Of a stretch of DNA of 60,338 nucleotides, positions 37,793-47,329 are shown one piece after another. The DNA is taken from the NCBI GenBank assembly GCA_027452265.1, contig DAIDGR010000055.1, positions 1 to 60,338 on the forward strand, in the 5' to 3' direction. The DNA comes from Caulobacteraceae bacterium. GTDB taxonomy: Bacteria > Pseudomonadota > Alphaproteobacteria > Caulobacterales > Caulobacteraceae. Made by a program: the position numbers and the translations under genes. Each line of letters starts with the position of its first letter. Position 1 is the first letter of the stretch. A model generated the notes under the pieces. The model saw only the letters and a program-made list of their open reading frames with translations. It was not told where the DNA came from and did no database searches.

Positions 37793-39793
37793 ATGTTCAG
37801 CAAAATTCTGATCGCCAACCGGGGCGAAATCGCGGTGCGGATCATCCGGACCTGCCGACGCCTGGGTGTGGCTACAGTGGTGGTCTATTCCGAGGCCGAT
37901 GCGGATTCCCTGGCCGTCGCCATGGCCGACGAGTCGGTGTTCATCGGACCTTCCCCCGCCAGCCAGTCTTACCTCGTGGCCGAAAAGATTATCGCCGCGG
38001 CGAAGGAAACCGGGGCGCAGGCGATCCATCCCGGCTTTGGGTTCCTCTCGGAAAAGGCGGAGTTCGCCCGGGCCTGCGCCGCGGCGGGCCTCGTCTTCAT
38101 CGGTCCCAACCCGGACGCGATCGACGCCATGGGCGACAAGATCCAATCCAAGGCGTTTGCCGCCAAGGCCGGGGTCTCGGTCGTACCAGGCCATGTGGGC
38201 GAGATCGACGATACCGCCCACGCCGTGCGGATCGCCGAGGAGATCGGCTATCCGGTGATGATCAAGGCGTCAGCGGGTGGCGGGGGCAAGGGTATCCGCG
38301 TCGCCTGGACCCGTCAGGACGTGGAGGAGGGCTTTCCAGCCGTCCGCGCGGAGGCCAAGGGCGCCTTTGGCGATGACCGGATCTTCATCGAGAAGTTCAT
38401 CGAGAACCCTCGCCACGTGGAAATCCAGGTGCTGGGCGACAAGCACGGCAAGGTGATCCACCTGTTCGAGCGCGAATGCTCAATCCAGCGCCGCAACCAG
38501 AAGGTCATTGAGGAGGCGCCTTCGCCGCTTCTGGACGAGGCGACGCGCGCGGCGATGGGGGCCCAGGCCGTGGCCCTGGCCCAGGCCGTGAATTACGATT
38601 CCGCCGGCACAGTGGAGTTTGTCGCCGGCCAGGACCGGTCCTTCTATTTCCTGGAAATGAACACCCGCCTGCAGGTGGAGCATCCGGTCACCGAGATGAT
38701 CACCGGGGTCGACCTGGTGGAGCAGATGCTGCGCGTCGCCGCCGGCGAGCCGCTCGCCCTGACCCAGGAGAACCTGAGCATCAACGGCTGGGCCATCGAA
38801 GGCCGCCTCTATGCCGAAGACCCCTATCGCAAGTTTCTGCCCTCCATCGGTCGGCTGGTGCGTTACGCTCCGCCCTCCGAAGGCGAGAGGGACGGCGTCA
38901 TCGTGCGCAATGAGACCGGCGTGCGTGAGGGCGATGAGATTTCGACCTTTTACGACCCGATGATCGCCAAGCTGTGCGTCTGGGGGCCGGACCGGACTTC
39001 TGCCGCTGAGGGCATGGCCCGGGCGCTGGAGGACCTGCACGTCGAGGGCCTGTCGCACAATGCGGCCTTCCTCGCGGCCGTGATGGATCAGCCCCGGTTC
39101 CTGTCCGGCCAGCTTTCCACCAACTACATCCCGACCGAGTTTCCCGACGGCTTCCACGGCCTGTCGCCTCAGCCCTGGCAGGCGGACGCCATGCTCGCCG
39201 CCGCGCTGGCGGCCCATGACCGGCTGAACCGGCGTGCGCGCAGCGTTCCCGGCGCCTTTTCCGGCAAGGCTGTGCGCGCGGACTGGGTGGTGGTCGCCGG
39301 CGGCGCCAAGCGCGCCGCGCGCCTGATGAGCCGTCCAGACGGCCTCGACATCGTGCTTCCCGATGAGGGGCGCACCCTGCGTCTCGACGCCATGGACTGG
39401 CGCCCTGGCGCGGCTCTGTTTCGGGGCGTTCTCGACGGTCGGGCCTTTTCCGCCGAGCTGTCCCCCGCGCCGGAAGGCTTCGACATCCGCCTGCGCGCGG
39501 CGCGCCAGAGGGTCCTGGTTCTGACCCCGGCCTCGGCCGAGCTTCACGACAAGTTGCCGCCGAAGACGCCGCCGGACACCTCGCGACTGGTGATCTCACC
39601 CATGCCGGGTCTGGTGGTCTCGGTGGAGGCTGTCCCAGGCGAAGAGGTCAAGACGGGTCAGGTCCTCTGCGTGATCGAGGCCATGAAGATGCAGAACATC
39701 ATCCGCGCCGAGCGCGATGGGGTGATCAAGGCTATCAACGCCAAGGCCGGCGACAGCGTCGCGGCAGATGACGTGTTGGCGGAGTTCGCTTAA
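37793..39793 (+). CDS. pccA: Propionyl-CoA carboxylase alpha subunit (biotin carboxylase + BCCP)
   Basis: 666 residues. The biotin carboxylase domain occupies about 1-450 (FSKILIANRGEIAVRI, KASAGGGGKGIR, EMNTRLQVEHPVTE), a linking BT domain about 460-590, and the biotinyl domain holds EAMKMQN with Lys632. It would carboxylate propionyl-CoA with a PccB partner not present in this window. The ATG at 37793 starts at the conserved domain edge. I prefer PccA over MccA because of the BT-region signature around residues 480-500 (DGFHGLSP) and because a separate MccA lies at the right edge. Its product feeds Mce. Confidence 0.88.
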   Translation: MFSKILIANRGEIAVRIIRTCRRLGVATVVVYSEADADSLAVAMADESVFIGPSPASQSYLVAEKIIAAAKETGAQAIHPGFGFLSEKAEFARACAAAGLVFIGPNPDAIDAMGDKIQSKAFAAKAGVSVVPGHVGEIDDTAHAVRIAEEIGYPVMIKASAGGGGKGIRVAWTRQDVEEGFPAVRAEAKGAFGDDRIFIEKFIENPRHVEIQVLGDKHGKVIHLFERECSIQRRNQKVIEEAPSPLLDEATRAAMGAQAVALAQAVNYDSAGTVEFVAGQDRSFYFLEMNTRLQVEHPVTEMITGVDLVEQMLRVAAGEPLALTQENLSINGWAIEGRLYAEDPYRKFLPSIGRLVRYAPPSEGERDGVIVRNETGVREGDEISTFYDPMIAKLCVWGPDRTSAAEGMARALEDLHVEGLSHNAAFLAAVMDQPRFLSGQLSTNYIPTEFPDGFHGLSPQPWQADAMLAAALAAHDRLNRRARSVPGAFSGKAVRADWVVVAGGAKRAARLMSRPDGLDIVLPDEGRTLRLDAMDWRPGAALFRGVLDGRAFSAELSPAPEGFDIRLRAARQRVLVLTPASAELHDKLPPKTPPDTSRLVISPMPGLVVSVEAVPGEEVKTGQVLCVIEAMKMQNIIRAERDGVIKAINAKAGDSVAADDVLAEFA

Positions 39794-39831
39794 AGCGTCG
39801 AAGTCAGGATTGCCTCTCGTCCGGAGCTTTT

Positions 39832-41319
39832 ATGCAGATTGAATTCGTCGCCGCCGACGCGCCTCTCGCGGCCGGCTCGGCCGTGGCTGTTCTGGCCTTC
39901 GACAAGGCCGTCCTTTCGCCGGAGGCGGCGCGTCTGGACACCGAATCTGGCGGCGCGGTGACACGGGCGCTTGGCGCCTCACGTTTTACCGGCGCGGTCG
40001 GCCAGACCCTGGACATCCTTGCGCCGGTCCACCTTGCCTGCGGCAGGCTGGTGGTTGTCGGAGCCGGTGACCTCGCGAACCTCGATAGCGCGCGGCTGGA
40101 GCTGGTGGCGGCTCACGCCTATCAGGCCGTCAAGACCAGCGGGGCCACCCAGTTGGAGGTGCGTCTGGGCGATGTGGGCGGCGCGCAGGGCGCGGCGAGC
40201 GCGGCCTTTGGCCTGCGTCTGGCCAGCTATCGGTTCGATCGTTACCGCACCACCGAAAAGCCTGAGGCCAAGCCGTCGGTGAGCTTGGTTCAGATCGCCT
40301 GCACGGACCCTTCGGGAGCGAAGGCGGCCTACGCCGCTCTGGCGGGCCTCGCCAATGCCGTGCTGTTCGCCCGCGACCTCGTCTCGGAACCGGCCAATAT
40401 CCTCTATCCCGAAGCCTTTGCGCGCCGCGTGCGCGAGCTCGCGTCTCTGGGCCTGGAGGTGGAGATCCTTGGCGAAAAGGAGATGCAGGCGCTCGGCATG
40501 GGCGCGCTCCTGGGCGTGGGGCAGGGCAGTGTGCGCGAGAGCCAACTGGCCGTTCTGCAATGGAAGGGCGGGTCCGATCCCAACGCCCCGCCGGTCGCCT
40601 TCATCGGAAAGGGCGTGTGCTTCGATACGGGGGGGATCAGCCTGAAGCCGGCCGACGGCATGGAGGAGATGGTCACCGATATGGGCGGGGCCGCGGCTGT
40701 GACCGGTCTCATGTACGCGCTCGCCGCGCGCAAGGCCAAGGTCAACGCGGTCGGTATTCTGGGCCTCGTGGAAAATATGCCCGACGGAAACGCCCAGAGG
40801 CCCGGTGACGTGGTCACGACTCTGTCCGGACAGACCGTGGAGGTGATCAACACCGACGCGGAAGGTCGCCTCGTGCTGGCCGACGCCATCTGGTACTGCA
40901 AGGAACGCTTCAAGCCGCGTTTCATGATCGATCTGGCGACGCTCACCGGGGCGATCATCGTGGCCCTCGGCAAGGATTATGCCGGCCTCTTCAGCAACAA
41001 TGACGAACTGGCCGACCAGCTTCTGGCCGCGTCAAAGGCCAGCGGCGAGGCGCTTTGGCGCATGCCCCTGCCGCCCCAATACGACAAGAACCTCGACAGC
41101 GCCGTGGCGGACATGAAGAACGTCGGTCCTCGGTATGGCGGCTCGATCACCGCAGCCCTGTTCATCCAGCGGTTTGTGGCCGGTCTTCCCTGGGCGCACC
41201 TGGACATCGCCTCCACCGCGCACAAGCCGAACTCCACCGTGCCCACCATCCCGAGCGGAGCCACGGGGTTTGGCGTGCGCCTGCTCGACCGTCTCGTGGC
41301 CGATCACTACGAGGACTGA
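39832..41319 (+). CDS. pepA: Leucyl aminopeptidase PepA
   Basis: 495-residue M17 dizinc aminopeptidase. Metal ligands fit Lys260, Asp265, Asp283, Asp342 and Glu344 (FIGKGVCFDTGG, MGGAAAV, NTDAEGRLVLAD), with Arg346 in the active site. The N-terminal domain is about 170 residues. It is followed eight bases later by holC, the pairing seen in many proteobacteria. The usual divergent neighbour lptF is elsewhere in this window. Cytoplasmic peptide turnover is the likely role. Confidence 0.95.
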   Translation: MQIEFVAADAPLAAGSAVAVLAFDKAVLSPEAARLDTESGGAVTRALGASRFTGAVGQTLDILAPVHLACGRLVVVGAGDLANLDSARLELVAAHAYQAVKTSGATQLEVRLGDVGGAQGAASAAFGLRLASYRFDRYRTTEKPEAKPSVSLVQIACTDPSGAKAAYAALAGLANAVLFARDLVSEPANILYPEAFARRVRELASLGLEVEILGEKEMQALGMGALLGVGQGSVRESQLAVLQWKGGSDPNAPPVAFIGKGVCFDTGGISLKPADGMEEMVTDMGGAAAVTGLMYALAARKAKVNAVGILGLVENMPDGNAQRPGDVVTTLSGQTVEVINTDAEGRLVLADAIWYCKERFKPRFMIDLATLTGAIIVALGKDYAGLFSNNDELADQLLAASKASGEALWRMPLPPQYDKNLDSAVADMKNVGPRYGGSITAALFIQRFVAGLPWAHLDIASTAHKPNSTVPTIPSGATGFGVRLLDRLVADHYED

Positions 41320-41327
41320 GCCGCAAG

Positions 41328-41786
41328 GTGAGCGAAGGGGTCTGCGAGGTCTGGTTCTATCATCTGGAGCGATCCAGCCTCGATGAGGTCCTGCCTGAGC
41401 TGCTTGAACGCACCCTGACCCGCGGCTGGAAGGCTTTGGTGCGGGTCGAGGACGCCGAGACCGCCAAACGTCTCGACGCCGCCTTATGGACCTATCGTGA
41501 CGACGCCTTCCTGCCTCATGGCCTTGCGTGGGAGGCTTTCGCGGCGCGCCAGCCGGTCCTTCTCACCACCGAGGCGGAGGCGACCAATGGCGCCGAGGCG
41601 TTGTTCGCCCTGGGCGTGGATCCTGGGGATCTGGCCGGGTTCTCCCGCTGCATCGTGATCTTCGACGGGCGGGATGCGGACCGGCGCGCCTCGGCCCGGA
41701 AGATCTGGACCCGGTGCAAGACGGCCGGTCACCCTGTGTCCTATTGGCGCCAGGGTGAGGCGCGAGGCTGGACCCGGGAGGCCTGA
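41328..41786 (+). CDS. holC: DNA polymerase III chi subunit
   Basis: 152 residues starting at a GTG within AAGGTG. It contains CEVWFYHLERSSLDEVLPELLE, split here as residues 5-26, and the SYWRQGEARGWTR ending, both typical of HolC. Chi links the clamp loader to single-stranded DNA-binding protein. The frame is open upstream through pepA but only this start gives a HolC-like N-terminus. Eleven bases separate it from the facing ABC-F gene. Confidence 0.9.
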   Translation: MSEGVCEVWFYHLERSSLDEVLPELLERTLTRGWKALVRVEDAETAKRLDAALWTYRDDAFLPHGLAWEAFAARQPVLLTTEAEATNGAEALFALGVDPGDLAGFSRCIVIFDGRDADRRASARKIWTRCKTAGHPVSYWRQGEARGWTREA

Positions 41787-41797
41787 AGGCCCCTGTG

Positions 41798-43663
41798 TCA
41801 GGTGATCTGCGCCGCCTCGTGCTGTTCGGCCAGAGCCATCCAATCCGCTTCGGCCCGCGCCAGATCCGCCCGAGCGGCGTCGAACGCCTCCTGGACGGCC
41901 CGCGCCCGTTCGGGACGGGAAAAGGCGTCCGGCGCGGCAAGTCTCTCTTCGGCGGCGGCGAGACGCTGATGCGCCTTGGTCAGGCGTCCCTCGGCCTCGG
42001 CGAGTTTGCGGGCGATCCAGCTTGGCGAGGCGCCGCTCTTCGCCCTGGGGCGAGGCGGGGTGGGGGACGCTGTGGCGGGCGCCGATTCCGGACGACTGGC
42101 GCGGCGCGCGGCGTCGAGCACATGACGTGCATAGTCATCCATGTCGCCGTCGAAGGGCCGGATGGTCCCGCCCTGAACCAGCCAAAGCCGGTCAGCAACC
42201 ATCTCCATGAGACTCCGATCGTGGGTGATCAGCAGGACCGCGCCCGTATAGGCGTTGAGCGCCTCGCAAAGCGCCGCACGACTGTCGATGTCCAGGTGGT
42301 TGGTCGGCTCGTCAAGAATCAGAAGGTGCGGCGCGTTCATGGCCACGAGATTGAGCAGCAGCCGGGCGCGTTCGCCGCCCGAGAGGCTCGCCACCCGCGT
42401 CTCAACCTTGTCCGCCGTCATGCCAAACTGGGCGAGGCGCGCGCGGCGGTGGGAGTCGATAGCCTCGGGCATTGCGCGCCGGATGATCTCCAGCGGCGTG
42501 TCGTTCGGATCGAGCGCCTCGATCTGATGTTGGTGGAACCAGCCAACCTTCAGGCGCCCGTCCTTGCGCATTCCGCCCGCCGCAGTCAGCTCGCCGGCCA
42601 GGAGCTTGGCGAAGGTGCTCTTGCCCGAGCCGTTGACGCCCAGGAGCCCGATGCGGTCATCGAGGTCCAGGCGCAGATCGAGGTGGTGAAGGACGGGCGC
42701 GCCGCCATAGCCGACGCTGGCGCCTTCGAGCTGAAGCAGGGGCGGAGCCAGGGGACGTGGGGGCGAGGGCAGAACGAACGGCGCGACATCGGGTTCGATG
42801 ACAGGCGTTACATCGGCGAGACGCGCGATCATCTTCAGCCGCGACTGGGCCTGGCGGGCCTTGGTGGCCTTGGCGCCGAAGCGGTCGACAAACGACTGCA
42901 AGTGCGCCCGACGGGCGGCGATTTTGTCCCGCGTGGCGGTGTCCAGCCGCAGACGTTCGGCCTTCATCTGCTCAAAGCGGGTGTAGTTGCCCGCATAAAG
43001 GTCCAGCTTTGCTTCGGACAGGTGGAGGATCGAATCCACCGCGCCGTCGAGGAGGTCGCGGTCGTGGCTGATGACCAGGGCCGCGCGCGGATAGGCCTTC
43101 AGGCGCGCCTCAAGCCAAAGGGCGCCTTCCAGGTCGAGATAGTTGGTCGGCTCGTCGAGCAGCAGAAGGTCGGGTTCGGCGAACAGAGCCGCGGCCATGG
43201 CCACCCGCATGCGCCAGCCGCCTGAGAACTCGGCCATGGGACGCCTCAGGTCAGCCTGGGAGAACCCCAGCCCGTGCAGAATTTCCGCGGCCTGGGCCGG
43301 GGCGCGATCGGCGCCGATGGCCTCCAGCCGCGCATAGATGTCGGCCAGATCCTCCGGGGCGGCCGTCTCCAGGGCTTCCAGCAGGCGAGAGCGCTCTTCC
43401 CGCGCCGCCAGAACTGTCTCGAGCAGCGGGATGGGCGTCGCCGGATGTTCCTGGTCGACCGATCCGATGCGCGCCGCCTTGGGCATGAGGATCTCGCCGC
43501 CGCCGGGTGTCAGCTCGCCCTTGATCAGGCGGAAGAGGGTCGACTTGCCCGTCCCGTTGCGGCCCACCAGCCCGACCTTGGCGCCGGCCGGGATCAGGGC
43601 GCTGGCGTCGTCGAAGAAGCGCCGGCCCCAGGCGTCGAAGACGAGGTTCTCGATACGGAGCAT
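41798..43663 (-). CDS. ABC-F ATPase, YheS-like
   Basis: 621-residue soluble tandem ATPase that acts on ribosomes. First ATPase: [33 protein letters not shown]. Linker: the arm region [19 protein letters not shown]. Second ATPase: [35 protein letters not shown]-terminal charged coiled coil of about 100 residues follows. Segment order and the GLGFS motif before the first signature resemble E. coli YheS more than Uup or EttA. The ATG at 43663 starts [17 protein letters not shown]. Exact role on the ribosome is not established. Confidence 0.88.
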   Translation of the reverse strand: MLRIENLVFDAWGRRFFDDASALIPAGAKVGLVGRNGTGKSTLFRLIKGELTPGGGEILMPKAARIGSVDQEHPATPIPLLETVLAAREERSRLLEALETAAPEDLADIYARLEAIGADRAPAQAAEILHGLGFSQADLRRPMAEFSGGWRMRVAMAAALFAEPDLLLLDEPTNYLDLEGALWLEARLKAYPRAALVISHDRDLLDGAVDSILHLSEAKLDLYAGNYTRFEQMKAERLRLDTATRDKIAARRAHLQSFVDRFGAKATKARQAQSRLKMIARLADVTPVIEPDVAPFVLPSPPRPLAPPLLQLEGASVGYGGAPVLHHLDLRLDLDDRIGLLGVNGSGKSTFAKLLAGELTAAGGMRKDGRLKVGWFHQHQIEALDPNDTPLEIIRRAMPEAIDSHRRARLAQFGMTADKVETRVASLSGGERARLLLNLVAMNAPHLLILDEPTNHLDIDSRAALCEALNAYTGAVLLITHDRSLMEMVADRLWLVQGGTIRPFDGDMDDYARHVLDAARRASRPESAPATASPTPPRPRAKSGASPSWIARKLAEAEGRLTKAHQRLAAAEERLAAPDAFSRPERARAVQEAFDAARADLARAEADWMALAEQHEAAQIT

Positions 43664-43724
43664 GGGGGGAGAGCGACCTGGGTCCTTAAGGGGCGAAGGG
43701 GCGCAGGAACAGGCCGGCGCCGCC

Positions 43725-43753
43725 TTGGCGGGTTGGGAGCACGCCGCTATAAG
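43725..43753 (+). promoter_or_regulatory. ndk promoter (Caulobacter housekeeping type)
   Basis: TTGGCGG (43725-43731), a 14-base spacer and GCTATAAG (43746-43753) match 6 of 7 and 7 of 8 positions of the published Caulobacter housekeeping pattern (TTGACGS, 10-14 bases, GCTANAWC). Transcription would begin near 43760, about 37 bases before the ndk ATG. This is the best promoter-like sequence I saw in the window. Confidence 0.55.
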
Positions 43754-43796
43754 CGCCGCTCCCCGATTGAACCACCTTCTTGTCGAGTGTTTCCCC

Positions 43797-44216
43797 ATGA
43801 CCGAACGCACCTTCTCGATCATCAAGCCGGACGCCACGCGGCGCAACCTGACGGGCGCGATCAACGCCCTGATCGAGGGCGCGGGCCTGCGGATCGTCGC
43901 CCAGCGCCGCATCCGTATGACCCGGGAGCAGGCCGAGGACTTCTATGACGTCCACCGCGAGCGTCCCTTCTATGGGGAGTTGGTCGAGTTCATGACCTCG
44001 GCGCCGGTTGTGGTGCAGGTGCTTGAGGGCCCCGACGCCGTGGCCCGGTATCGTGCGGTGATGGGCGCCACCAATCCGGCCCAGGCGGAGGAAGGCACGA
44101 TCCGCAAGCTGCACGCCCTGTCGGTCGGCGAGAATTCGGTCCACGGCTCCGACAGCCTGGAGAACGCCAAGATCGAGATCGCGCAGTTCTTCGACGAAGA
44201 CGATATCGTCGGCTGA
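43797..44216 (+). CDS. ndk: Nucleoside diphosphate kinase
   Basis: 139 residues. It exchanges gamma phosphates among nucleotides through phospho-His116 in [10 protein letters not shown]. The N-terminal [16 protein letters not shown] is typical. The [15 protein letters not shown] and [16 protein letters not shown] segments complete the family pattern. It is divergent from the ABC-F gene with a good promoter candidate between them, and it converges on purM with 17 bases between stops. Confidence 0.97.
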   Translation: MTERTFSIIKPDATRRNLTGAINALIEGAGLRIVAQRRIRMTREQAEDFYDVHRERPFYGELVEFMTSAPVVVQVLEGPDAVARYRAVMGATNPAQAEEGTIRKLHALSVGENSVHGSDSLENAKIEIAQFFDEDDIVG

Positions 44217-44233
44217 CACGGACCCTCTTGGCG

Positions 44234-45292
44234 TCAGTCCGCCAGGGTGAGGTCGCCGCAAAGCCAGGCGACCTCACCGGAGTCGAGAAGACGCGAGAGC
44301 GCCTCCTCAGCGTTTCCCGGCTTCACCATCAGGATCATCCCGACCCCGCAGTTGAACGTGCGGTGCATCTCGCCGAGGGCCACGCCGCCGGTCTTGGCCA
44401 GCCAGTCGAACAGAGGCGGCAGGGGAAGGGCGGCGGCCTCGAACCGGGGCTTGAGGCCTGACGCGATCGCCCGGGGCGGATTTTCCACCAAGCCTCCGCC
44501 CGTTATGTGCGCCGCGCCCGTGATCAGGCCGGCCTTGGCCAGAGGCAGGACGCTCTTCACGTAAATTCGCGTCGGCTCGAGCAGCGCCTCGCCCAGGCTT
44601 TGCCCGGGTGCGAAGGGGGCGGGATCATCCCAGCCAAGGCCGGATATGGCGACGACCTTGCGGATCAGCGAAAAGCCGTTGGAGTGGGCTCCGGATGAGG
44701 CGAGCGCGATCATGACATCGCCCGCGCCTTGGGCATCGAGCCTCGGCAGCACCGAGTCGCGGTTGACGGCGCCGACGCAGAATCCGGCGAGATCGTAGTC
44801 GCCCTCGCCATACATGCCGGGCATTTCGGCGGTCTCGCCCCCCACCAGGGCCGCGCCAGCTTCGAGGCAGCCTCGGGCGATCCCGGCGACGATGGTTGTG
44901 GCCGCCTCCACATCCAGACGCCCGGTGGCGAAATAGTCGAGGAAGGCGAGAGGCTCGGCGCCCTGGGCCAGAAGGTCATTGACGCACATGGCCACGAGGT
45001 CGACCCCGACCCCGTCATGGCGCCCCGCTTCAATGGCCACCTTGAGCTTGGTGCCGACCCCATCGGTGGTGGTCACCATCAAGGGATCGTCATAGCCCGC
45101 CGCTTTGAGGTCGAAGAGGGCTCCGAACCCGCCGAGGCCGGCGTCCGAACCCGGCCGTCGGGTCGCCCGGGCGAGCGGCTTGATTCGCTCCACCAGCTCC
45201 GCCCCCGCGTCGATGTCGACGCCAGAGGTGGCGTAGGTCAGGCCATTGGCGGGCGTGGGGCTTTCTTGGGCGGATTTGCCAGGATGCGTCAT
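44234..45292 (-). CDS. purM: Phosphoribosylformylglycinamidine cyclo-ligase
   Basis: 352-residue AIR synthetase closing the imidazole ring in purine synthesis. Signatures include DGVGTKLKVA, MCVNDLLAQGAEPL (both part of the ATP and substrate site), GGETAEMPGMY and HITGGGLVENPPRA. The ATG at 45292 begins MTHPGKSAQ; the frame stays open far upstream inside the rnd region but that part is not PurM-like. purN, frequently next to purM, is not adjacent. It is divergent from rnd. Confidence 0.96.
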   Translation of the reverse strand: MTHPGKSAQESPTPANGLTYATSGVDIDAGAELVERIKPLARATRRPGSDAGLGGFGALFDLKAAGYDDPLMVTTTDGVGTKLKVAIEAGRHDGVGVDLVAMCVNDLLAQGAEPLAFLDYFATGRLDVEAATTIVAGIARGCLEAGAALVGGETAEMPGMYGEGDYDLAGFCVGAVNRDSVLPRLDAQGAGDVMIALASSGAHSNGFSLIRKVVAISGLGWDDPAPFAPGQSLGEALLEPTRIYVKSVLPLAKAGLITGAAHITGGGLVENPPRAIASGLKPRFEAAALPLPPLFDWLAKTGGVALGEMHRTFNCGVGMILMVKPGNAEEALSRLLDSGEVAWLCGDLTLAD

Positions 45293-45379
45293 GTCTGCCT
45301 TGTGGTCGCTCCAGGCGTTTGGGGCAAGACGGCCCTGGCGACTTGCGAAGCCCGTGCGCCCGACGTCTATAAGGCGCCC

Positions 45380-46549
45380 ATGACGCTGATCACCACCACC
45401 GAGGCCCTGAACCTCTTCTGTCGCGACATCTCGGGAGCGCCCTTCGTGGCGGTGGACACCGAGTTCATGCGCGAAACGACCTACTGGCCCAAGCTGTGTC
45501 TGATCCAGGCCGCGACGCCGGACACGGCCGTCGCCATCGATCCCCTGGCGCCAGGGATCGACCTCAGCGCCTTTCTCGACATCCTGCGCGACGAGCGCGT
45601 GCGGAAGGTGTTTCACGCCGCCCGCCAGGACGTGGAGATCTTCCACAATCTGAAGGCCATACCCCGCCCCCTGTTCGACACCCAGATCGCCGGCATGGCG
45701 GCGGGATTTGGCGAGCAGATCGCCTATGACGCCCTGGTGCGGCAGATGCTGCGGATCGAGATCGACAAATCCAGCCGCTTCACCGACTGGTCCCGCCGGC
45801 CGTTGAGCCCGGCCCAGCTCGACTATGCTCTCGCCGACGTGGTGCATCTCGCCGCCCTCTATCCCAAGCTGGAGGCGCAGCTTCAGCAGAGCGGGCGTCT
45901 GGACTGGGTCCAGGAGGAGATGGCCGCCCTGATCGATCCGGGGCTTTACGACACCGATCCGGAAAAGGCCTGGAGGCGGCTCAAGCCCCGTCGCCATACC
46001 GCGCGCTATCTGGCCGTATTTCGCGCCGTGGCGGCCTGGCGCGAGCGCACAGCCCAGACACGCGACCAGCCGCGTGGCCGGATCCTCAAGGATGACGCCA
46101 TCGAGGAGCTCGCCACCCAGGCGCCGACGGATCTGGCCGCCCTTGCGGCTCTGCGCTCGGCCCCCAAGGGTCTGGCGGGGTCCAGGTTCGGGGCCGAGAT
46201 CCTTGAGGCCATATCCGCCGCTCTGGCCGATCCTGAAGGTTATGCACCGAAAATCGAACGGGATCGCGGTCCCGCGCGGCCGGCGCCAGGCGCTGTCGTC
46301 GAGCTTCTCAAGGTGCTGCTCAAGGCCCGCTCCGAAGAGTCGGGCGTGGCGGCCAAATTGATCGCCACGGTGGCCGATCTCGAGCGGATCGCCGCGGAGG
46401 ACGAGGCCCCGATTCCTGCCCTTGAGGGCTGGCGACGCAAGGCCTTCGGCGAAGACGCCTTGCGCCTCAAGCGCGGTGAGTTGGCCCTGGTGCTGGATGG
46501 AGCCCGCATTCGCGTCGTCGAGGTCCGGCGCGCGCCCCGGGCGGCCTGA
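45380..46549 (+). CDS. rnd: Ribonuclease D
   Basis: 389-residue 3'-5' exonuclease for tRNA and rRNA end maturation. DEDD motifs: Asp26 and Glu28 in AVDTEFMRE, Asp84 in HAARQDVEIF, and the Tyr/Asp pair in DYALADVVHL. An HRDC domain occupies about residues 205-290. AAGG at 45371-45374 sits right before the ATG. A TATAAG at 45368-45373 overlaps the same bases, so a leaderless message is also possible. It is divergent from purM across only 87 bases. Confidence 0.93.
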   Translation: MTLITTTEALNLFCRDISGAPFVAVDTEFMRETTYWPKLCLIQAATPDTAVAIDPLAPGIDLSAFLDILRDERVRKVFHAARQDVEIFHNLKAIPRPLFDTQIAGMAAGFGEQIAYDALVRQMLRIEIDKSSRFTDWSRRPLSPAQLDYALADVVHLAALYPKLEAQLQQSGRLDWVQEEMAALIDPGLYDTDPEKAWRRLKPRRHTARYLAVFRAVAAWRERTAQTRDQPRGRILKDDAIEELATQAPTDLAALAALRSAPKGLAGSRFGAEILEAISAALADPEGYAPKIERDRGPARPAPGAVVELLKVLLKARSEESGVAAKLIATVADLERIAAEDEAPIPALEGWRRKAFGEDALRLKRGELALVLDGARIRVVEVRRAPRAA

Positions 46550-46564
46550 GCCCGGCGTCCGGCC

Positions 46565-47329
46565 ATGCGTCCCGCCCCGCCTCCTGCCTCGATGGGCGAG
46601 GCGGCGCTCGAGATCCGCGGCCTGCGCAAGGCCTTCGACAAACCGGCCGTGGATGGTCTGGACCTGCGCATCGCGCCCGGCGAGTTCTATGCCCTGCTGG
46701 GGCCGAACGGGGCGGGAAAGACCACCACGTTGCGCATGGTCGCCGGGCTGCTGAAGCCGGACGCGGGCTCCATCCGCGTCTTTGGCGTGGACGTCGAGAC
46801 GGACTCGATCGCGGCCAAGCGGCTGATCGCGTGGGCGCCGGACGAGCCCATGCTCTACGACAAGCTCTCACCGCTGGAGTATCTGCAGTTCGTCGCTGGG
46901 CTCTGGGGGGTTGGCGCCGCTCTGGCGGCGGAGCGGGCCGAGACGATCTTGCGGGAGCTCGATCTGTGGGAGGCGCGAGCCCAGCGCTGCGAGGGCTTCT
47001 CGCGCGGTATGAAACAGAAGGTCGCCCTGGCGGGCGCCTTGATCCACGACCCCAAGCTGCTGATCCTCGACGAGCCCCTGACCGGGCTCGACGCGGCGAT
47101 GGCGCGGATCGTCAAGGACCTGCTCCGCGCACGGGTGTCGAGCGGCGCGACGGTGATCCTGACCACCCATATTCTCGACGTCGCCGAGCGCCTGGCCGAC
47201 CGGATCGGGATCATCGATCACGGCCGCCTTCTGGTGGAGGGCGCCCTGGACGATCTGCGCGCCGCGGCCGGGGAGGCGGGAGCAACCCTTGAGGACGTGT
47301 TCTTGCGCCTGACCGGCGAGACGGCGTGA
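46565..47329 (+). CDS. ABC transporter ATP-binding protein
   Basis: 254-residue ATPase. Walker A is GPNGAGKTTT, the signature is the variant FSRGMKQKVALA, Walker B is LLILDEPLTGLD and the switch is TTH. The residues after the switch (DVAERLADRIGIIDHGRLLVEG) are typical of DrrA/CcmA/Nod-type exporters. The first ATG is used; an ATG nine codons on (MGEAALEIRGL) is an equally good start. It is 15 bases after rnd and overlaps its permease gene by four bases. The cargo is unknown. Confidence 0.85.
   Translation: MRPAPPPASMGEAALEIRGLRKAFDKPAVDGLDLRIAPGEFYALLGPNGAGKTTTLRMVAGLLKPDAGSIRVFGVDVETDSIAAKRLIAWAPDEPMLYDKLSPLEYLQFVAGLWGVGAALAAERAETILRELDLWEARAQRCEGFSRGMKQKVALAGALIHDPKLLILDEPLTGLDAAMARIVKDLLRARVSSGATVILTTHILDVAERLADRIGIIDHGRLLVEGALDDLRAAAGEAGATLEDVFLRLTGETA

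Noticed and set aside
41798-43663. ABC-F antibiotic-resistance factor
   Set aside because: The segment pattern and C-terminal coiled coil resemble housekeeping YheS rather than resistance ABC-F proteins.
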